A stretch of DNA of 64,000 nt from Gammaproteobacteria bacterium (GTDB taxonomy: Bacteria > Pseudomonadota > Gammaproteobacteria > Pseudomonadales > Halieaceae). This document shows, piece after piece, positions 59,334-64,000 of the stretch (positions within the stretch are counted from its first letter, which is position 1; each line of letters opens with the position of its first letter). The notes beneath the pieces are model-generated. The model saw only the letters and a list, made by a program, of their open reading frames with translations, was not told the origin of the DNA and made no database searches. The position numbers and the translations under genes are program-made. Where the stretch lies: NCBI GenBank assembly GCA_024644535.1, contig JAHEKX010000007.1, positions 226,567 through 290,566 of the forward strand, given 5' to 3'.

Positions 59334-59822
59334 CTAATCACGCCCTTGAGGTATAGTGTTCAGCCGCTCAAAAAACACCGTGTCAAGTTTTGCGAAGTAT
59401 CGACTTCCGCGAATCTCGGCTACAAAAAAAAGTTTTTCCGCGTGATAGCCATTGACAGTATGGATCCATGAGTTGGTAGATTCATTAAATGGCACCTCTG
59501 CGGGTTTGGGGGGTTCGTTATCTAGCCCCAAACCCATCAAAACGCGGCTTACGCTCTGATTACTTACTATTTTTACCTTAACAGCACTATCAGATTTGTC
59601 TGCAATGAGCTCGAATTCAATGTCACCGTTACCAAGCGAACATTGGCCACTCGCATAACGGCAATTACTTTTCGCGACCAAAGGATAACTTTGGCCGGGT
59701 ACCGCCTTGTGCGGAGTCTCGGCTCCAATAAGCCCAACCGCATACCAAGCGCCAACTGCTAATACCGGAGCCACCAGTAAAGCAACTACCACGTGTTTGT
59801 TAGTAAAAACTGACATAGTCAT
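59334..59822 (-). CDS. Hypothetical single-pass membrane protein
   Basis: N-terminal TM anchor, soluble region with Cys pair (CRYASGQCSLGNGDIEFEL); lies inside the symporter operon. Confidence 0.65.
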   Translation of the reverse strand: MTMSVFTNKHVVVALLVAPVLAVGAWYAVGLIGAETPHKAVPGQSYPLVAKSNCRYASGQCSLGNGDIEFELIADKSDSAVKVKIVSNQSVSRVLMGLGLDNEPPKPAEVPFNESTNSWIHTVNGYHAEKLFFVAEIRGSRYFAKLDTVFFERLNTIPQGRD

Positions 59823-59826
59823 TCCT

Positions 59827-59854
59827 AAAAAAAACGGGCAGTAACCTGCCCGTT
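59827..59854 (-). terminator. Rho-independent terminator after the actP-like gene (minus strand)
   Basis: Minus strand reads AACGGGCA-GGTTAC-TGCCCGTT then T tract; immediately downstream of the symporter stop at 59879. Confidence 0.8.
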
Positions 59855-59878
59855 ATACGTTTACAACACCAAGACTTA

Positions 59879-61609
59879 TTAGTGATCTTGGGCCATTCCG
59901 GCGCCGGCGGGCACTCGAATATTTTCAACTAACTCTTGCACATCGTCTGGCACTTCTTTCGTTACGCTGGACACTGCAAAGGCTACTCCGAAGTTAACGA
60001 TCGCGCCAACACACCCGAACGCATTTGGCTCGATACCCATAAACCAGTTCGGTGACAGGCTACCCAAAAACTCAGTACCCTGGATAAACATGATACCTTT
60101 ATGCTGGAACACATACAGCAAGGTAACACCGATACCTGCGACCATACCCGCAATGGCACCTTCTTTATTTACGCGTTTGCTGAAAATACCCATCATCAGC
60201 GCGGGGAAAATTGACGAAGCTGCTAGACCAAAGGCCAAGGCTACAGTTCCAGCCGCGAATCCAGGTGGGTTAAAGCCGAGGTACCCAGCACCGGCAATTG
60301 CTACAGCCATTGCTACGCGCGAAGCCATCAACTCTTGCTTCTCATCGATATCTGGCGTCAACATCCCTTTTAGTAAGTCGTGCGAAATAGCCGACGAAAT
60401 CGCTAGCAGTAAGCCTGCAGCAGTCGATAGAGCCGCCGCTAAACCGCCTGCGGCGACTAAGGCGATTACCCAATTAGGTAGTTTCGCAATCTCAGGGTTT
60501 GCCAATACCAAGATATCGTTGTCTACTTTGGTTAATTCGTTCGTCGCTTTATCTGCGCTGTACTGAATTAAGCCATCACCATTTTTATCGGTGTAACCCA
60601 AAAGACCGGTCTTCTCCCAGTTTTTAAACCACTGTGGCCGCTCTTCGTAAGCCAAATATACGCCCGGCTCAGGCTCGACTGTCTCCATGATATTGAAGCG
60701 AGCCATCGCACCAACTGCAGGTGCTGTGGTGTACAGTACCGCAATGAATACCAGAGCCCAACCAGCCGACGATCGTGCATCGCGGACTTTTGGTACGGTG
60801 AAGAAACGGATGATGACGTGAGGCAAACCCGCAGTACCTACCATTAAAGATAGGGTGTAAGCGAACATATTCAAGGTCGATATTCGAACATCGGTGGTGT
60901 ATTCCTTAAACCCCAGCTCGGTGACCGTTTGATCCAGTTTATCAAGCAAGAATGTGTCGGTACCACTTAAGGTGCTACCCAAGCCCAGCTGCGGAAAAGG
61001 GTTGCCAGTAAGTTGTAGGCTGATAAATATTGCAGGAATAGTGTAAGCCAAGATAAGCACGCAGTACTGAGCAATCTGAGTGTAAGTAATACCCTTCATA
61101 CCACCGAGAACGGCGTAGAAGAACACAATCACCATACCCACCAACAACCCAGTCTCATAACTCACTTCCAGAAAGCGCGAGAAGGCAACGCCGATGCCCT
61201 TCATCTGACCGATTACATAAGTCACCGAACAGATAATCAAACATACAACCGCTACCGCTCGTGCAGTTTTAGAATAGAAGCGGTCACCAATAAACTCAGG
61301 CACGGTAAACTTTCCGTACTTACGCAAATAAGGCGCTAGCAACATTGCCAAGATCACGAAGCCACCGGTCCATCCCATTAAGAACACCGAACCACCGTAG
61401 CCCATAAAGGCAATCATGCCCGCCATTGAAATGAATGACGCTGCCGACATCCAGTCAGCGGCCGTTGCCATACCATTAGCAACCGGGTTAATACCGCCCC
61501 CAGCAACATAGAACTCTTTGGTTGAGCCGGCTCGGGCCCAGATCGCGATCCCGATATAGAGAGCGAAGGTAAATCCTACGACAACGTAAGTTAAAGTTTG
61601 CAATTCCAT
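59879..61609 (-). CDS. Sodium:solute symporter (ActP/VC_2705-like)
   Basis: SSS-family sequence (FYVAGGGINPVANGMATAADWMSAASFISMAGMIAFMGYGG, FTVPEFIGDRFYSKTARAVAV, GGLAAALSTAAGLLLAISSAISHDLLKG) with a DKNGDGLIQY insertion. Confidence 0.94.
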   Translation of the reverse strand: MELQTLTYVVVGFTFALYIGIAIWARAGSTKEFYVAGGGINPVANGMATAADWMSAASFISMAGMIAFMGYGGSVFLMGWTGGFVILAMLLAPYLRKYGKFTVPEFIGDRFYSKTARAVAVVCLIICSVTYVIGQMKGIGVAFSRFLEVSYETGLLVGMVIVFFYAVLGGMKGITYTQIAQYCVLILAYTIPAIFISLQLTGNPFPQLGLGSTLSGTDTFLLDKLDQTVTELGFKEYTTDVRISTLNMFAYTLSLMVGTAGLPHVIIRFFTVPKVRDARSSAGWALVFIAVLYTTAPAVGAMARFNIMETVEPEPGVYLAYEERPQWFKNWEKTGLLGYTDKNGDGLIQYSADKATNELTKVDNDILVLANPEIAKLPNWVIALVAAGGLAAALSTAAGLLLAISSAISHDLLKGMLTPDIDEKQELMASRVAMAVAIAGAGYLGFNPPGFAAGTVALAFGLAASSIFPALMMGIFSKRVNKEGAIAGMVAGIGVTLLYVFQHKGIMFIQGTEFLGSLSPNWFMGIEPNAFGCVGAIVNFGVAFAVSSVTKEVPDDVQELVENIRVPAGAGMAQDH

Positions 61610-61621
61610 AGCGTCGATTCC

Positions 61622-61888
61622 TTATTCTTCTTCAACGTTAAATTCACGATCTAACGCTGCCATTTTCTTGGTGTAATAAAAAATTAAGGCCACAAAGGTG
61701 TAAATCGAACCCTGTTGTGCAAACCAAAACCCCAACTTGTAACCCCCCAATCTGATCTCGTTTAAGGCATCAAAAAGCAAAATGCCGCAACCATAGCTTA
61801 CGATAAACCACACCACCATAAGCTTGACCATCAGCGACAAATTGCGCTTCCAGTAAGCCCGAGCTTGATCATCGGTTAATTTGGACAT
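61622..61888 (-). CDS. DUF4212 small membrane protein
   Basis: AYWKRNLSLMVKLMVVWFIVSYGCGILLFDALNEIRLGGYKLGFWFAQQGSIYTFVALIFYYTKKM; classical partner upstream of the symporter. Confidence 0.92.
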   Translation of the reverse strand: MSKLTDDQARAYWKRNLSLMVKLMVVWFIVSYGCGILLFDALNEIRLGGYKLGFWFAQQGSIYTFVALIFYYTKKMAALDREFNVEEE

Positions 61889-61966
61889 GAGTATCTCCTC
61901 GTTGTTATGAACCCGACTGACTTGATGGTACCGGCCAAGTTAGTCGCGCGCTGTTAGACCTTAGTC

Positions 61967-63190
61967 TTAGAAAGCATATTTGACTGATAACTGCAGGCGA
62001 TTCATATCACCATCACGACCATCTTCCAATTCCTTGCTGGCAAACATGAGCTCTCCACCTAGCATCAATCCCGGTGCTGGCAAATATTGCAGGTTTGCAT
62101 GGAAAGACTGGTACTGTTTAGCCAGACCACCCGCTGCGGCGTAGTCAGCCATTGAAGGGTTATCCGCACTGGCGACAGACGCCGAAAATACACTTCGCCA
62201 TTCGGGGTTCCAGTAGTGTTCATACGCCAAGGTCAGAGCTGTCTGGTCGATGGTCTCGATATCACCCTTCACGTTCAAATAACCGTCATTAAAGGCGTTC
62301 AATCCTAAGTATCGGCCCAAAGCTGAACCGTGGTTCAACATGTATTTCAGGTTGTTTTTACCTTCGGTAACGACCTTTCCGGCCAAGCTCAAACCATATC
62401 CCATGGCTTTATCGCTCTCTCCTTCCAGCGCTAAGGTACTGCGATCTTCATATCGCAACGTACGCATGACGCCCGCCAAAGAATAAGAATGGCCACCGTT
62501 TCCGCCGTTGTAGCGAACCACAATGTCCGGCATGGCTTCTGCATCATCCAGACGTGTACCATTTAGGCTATTCAAGCGGGTTGCGGGGTTTTCTAGAGCA
62601 AACTGATAATTACCGTTAGTCCAACGGATCATGGGTTGACGGTTAAACAGTGTGCCAACTGGACCAACAAAGTCCAACACACCAGGAAGGGCACCGACGT
62701 TAAAGAAAGTTGACCACGTTTGCCCTGCAAAGTGCAGGTTAATCATTTGCCATGCTTGAGCCAAGGCTTTGAACTGTAGCGCAATGTATGGCACAACTGC
62801 AGCAACAGCGACCACTGTCACGATTAATGCAAGGGACGGTCGCTTACCAAAACGAGCCGACAAATAATCGGCTAAGGATGTGACTCGCTGCTTCCGCCTT
62901 GTGTCGACCATGCGTTTGAACAGCGGCCACGCCAGCAGCATCAGCAAAATTGGACCCATATAAATAGGCGCGTGCGCCCATGGGCTGGTATTCGCTGTAC
63001 CTACCGCTCCGTAAAACGTCCAAGAAGAGCAATACACTCCGAGCGAGAGCGCATAGACGAGCCCGCGCATGGTTTTACTAGACAATAGTGAACGACCAGC
63101 ATCAACTCGGCGGTCAGCCAGCCAGGCCACCAAAAACAACACGAACATGTAGGCAATTCCAAGAGTTGCCAACAGCGTTGGTGATATCAT
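61967..63190 (-). CDS. Chimeric ORF: N-terminal SSS membrane region of a CbrA-like sensor kinase joined to C-terminal beta-barrel of a DcaP-like porin
   Basis: Residues about 1-143 (RGLVYALSLGVYCSSWTFYGAVGTA, QRVTSLADYLSARFGKR, AAVVPYIALQFKAL) match the start of SSS-type hybrid kinases; residues about 155-407 (FAGQTWSTFFNVGALPGVLDFVGPVGTLFNRQPMIRWTNGNYQFALENP ... LQLSVKYAF) match an outer-membrane porin ending in an aromatic residue. Confidence 0.8.
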   Translation of the reverse strand: MISPTLLATLGIAYMFVLFLVAWLADRRVDAGRSLLSSKTMRGLVYALSLGVYCSSWTFYGAVGTANTSPWAHAPIYMGPILLMLLAWPLFKRMVDTRRKQRVTSLADYLSARFGKRPSLALIVTVVAVAAVVPYIALQFKALAQAWQMINLHFAGQTWSTFFNVGALPGVLDFVGPVGTLFNRQPMIRWTNGNYQFALENPATRLNSLNGTRLDDAEAMPDIVVRYNGGNGGHSYSLAGVMRTLRYEDRSTLALEGESDKAMGYGLSLAGKVVTEGKNNLKYMLNHGSALGRYLGLNAFNDGYLNVKGDIETIDQTALTLAYEHYWNPEWRSVFSASVASADNPSMADYAAAGGLAKQYQSFHANLQYLPAPGLMLGGELMFASKELEDGRDGDMNRLQLSVKYAF

Positions 63191-63250
63191 CGCTTCCCCT
63201 TTTTTATTTGGAAAGCATACCTCAGGAATTCTTGACTAGGAACTGCCGTT

Positions 63251-64000
63251 TCAGCTCAGGAGTACAAATGCGCACCACGCCAATGCATACGACAGCAGAC
63301 CATAACCGACCAAAAGTTGTAGCGGTAATTTAGCACTACCGCCCTCTCGGTATAGAGTTGCCAGTGTCGACACGCATTGTGCAGCAACCGCAAAGAACAC
63401 CAGTAAGGCCACACCGGACGCCAAAGGCATACCGCTGTCTTGCACCCGCGTTGCCAAGGACACAACGTTCTCGGTAGCATCTTCAATGCCGTACAAGGTA
63501 CCCAAGGTGCCGACAAATACTTCGCGTGCAACGAATGACGCCAAAATCGCAATGCCATACTTCCAATCTAACCCTAAGGGTTGGAACAAGGGCTCTATCA
63601 GACGGCCCACTGTGGCTAGATAGGACTGCGATAGATCTTGACCTTGATTGGGAAAATACCCCAAAAACCAGATCACCATGGTAATCCAAAAAATAACGGG
63701 ACCCGCTTTTTTAACGAAATACCCGGCTCGCTCGACTGCGCCCCTAAGAATAGATTGCCACGAAGGTATTCGATACGGAGGCATTTCCAGCACAAAAGGT
63801 GCATCTTGCGCTTTCTGGGGAGTAACGCGAGAAATTACGGCGGTTACCAGCAAGGCGGTCACAATACCAAACAAATAAATACCGAACATCGCTAGGCCCT
63901 GTAATCCTAAAAGACCACCCGCTATGGTTTCGTTGGGAATAAAAGCGGCGATCAAGAGTGCATATACCGGCAAACGGGCAGAGCATGGCATCAAGGGAAT
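63251..64000 (-). CDS. feoB: Ferrous iron transporter FeoB, C-terminal part (5' end beyond right edge)
   Basis: IPLMPCSARLPVYALLIAAFIP, VLEMPPYRIPSWQSILRGAVERAGYFVKKAGPVIFWITMVIWFLGYFP, FVAREVFVGTLGTLYG. Confidence 0.94.
   Translation of the reverse strand: MPLMPCSARLPVYALLIAAFIPNETIAGGLLGLQGLAMFGIYLFGIVTALLVTAVISRVTPQKAQDAPFVLEMPPYRIPSWQSILRGAVERAGYFVKKAGPVIFWITMVIWFLGYFPNQGQDLSQSYLATVGRLIEPLFQPLGLDWKYGIAILASFVAREVFVGTLGTLYGIEDATENVVSLATRVQDSGMPLASGVALLVFFAVAAQCVSTLATLYREGGSAKLPLQLLVGYGLLSYALAWCAFVLLS

Noticed and set aside
60568-60610. EF-hand-like DKNGDGLIQY loop in the symporter
   Set aside because: As a finding of novelty: such an insertion is, to my knowledge, usual in VC_2705-type symporters.
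1-64000. CRISPR array, prophage, IS element, integron, tRNA or rRNA
   Set aside because: No regularly spaced repeats, transposase/integrase motifs or recognisable structural RNA found by eye; a tRNAscan-SE/Infernal run would be needed to exclude small RNAs.

Overview
This 64-kb window is a compact gammaproteobacterial chromosome segment. I saw no rRNA, tRNA, CRISPR array, prophage or transposase. From left to right it contains: partial relA; cysM; acpS-recO-era-rnc-lepB-lepA; mucD/degP-like; rseC-rseB-rseA-rpoE with a sigmaE-like autoregulatory promoter; nadB; sdhE; ygfZ; an sthA homologue with a disrupted N-terminus; a secreted trypsin-like protease; trhO; bolA; a two-component system; RDD protein; lptG/lptF; pepA-holC-valS; two cold-shock-domain genes; tatD; rapA; a lipid/acyl-CoA catabolic island (about 33-48 kb); a tightly overlapping five-gene D-amino-acid/5-oxoproline operon (48.5-52.8 kb); orphan gspB/gspA; padR/nitronate monooxygenase; and a symporter module (exonuclease, DUF294/CBS protein, ActP-like SSS, DUF4212) followed by partial feoB. 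The most notable observations are: (1) an in-frame chimeric ORF at 61967-63190 joining the SSS membrane start of a CbrA-like sensor kinase to the C-terminal beta-barrel of a DcaP-like porin; (2) the D-glutamate cyclase/PxpA/D-amino-acid transaminase/alanine racemase operon; and (3) the locally scrambled N-terminus of sthA. All calls rest on reading protein motifs and gene order by eye; no database searches were run.
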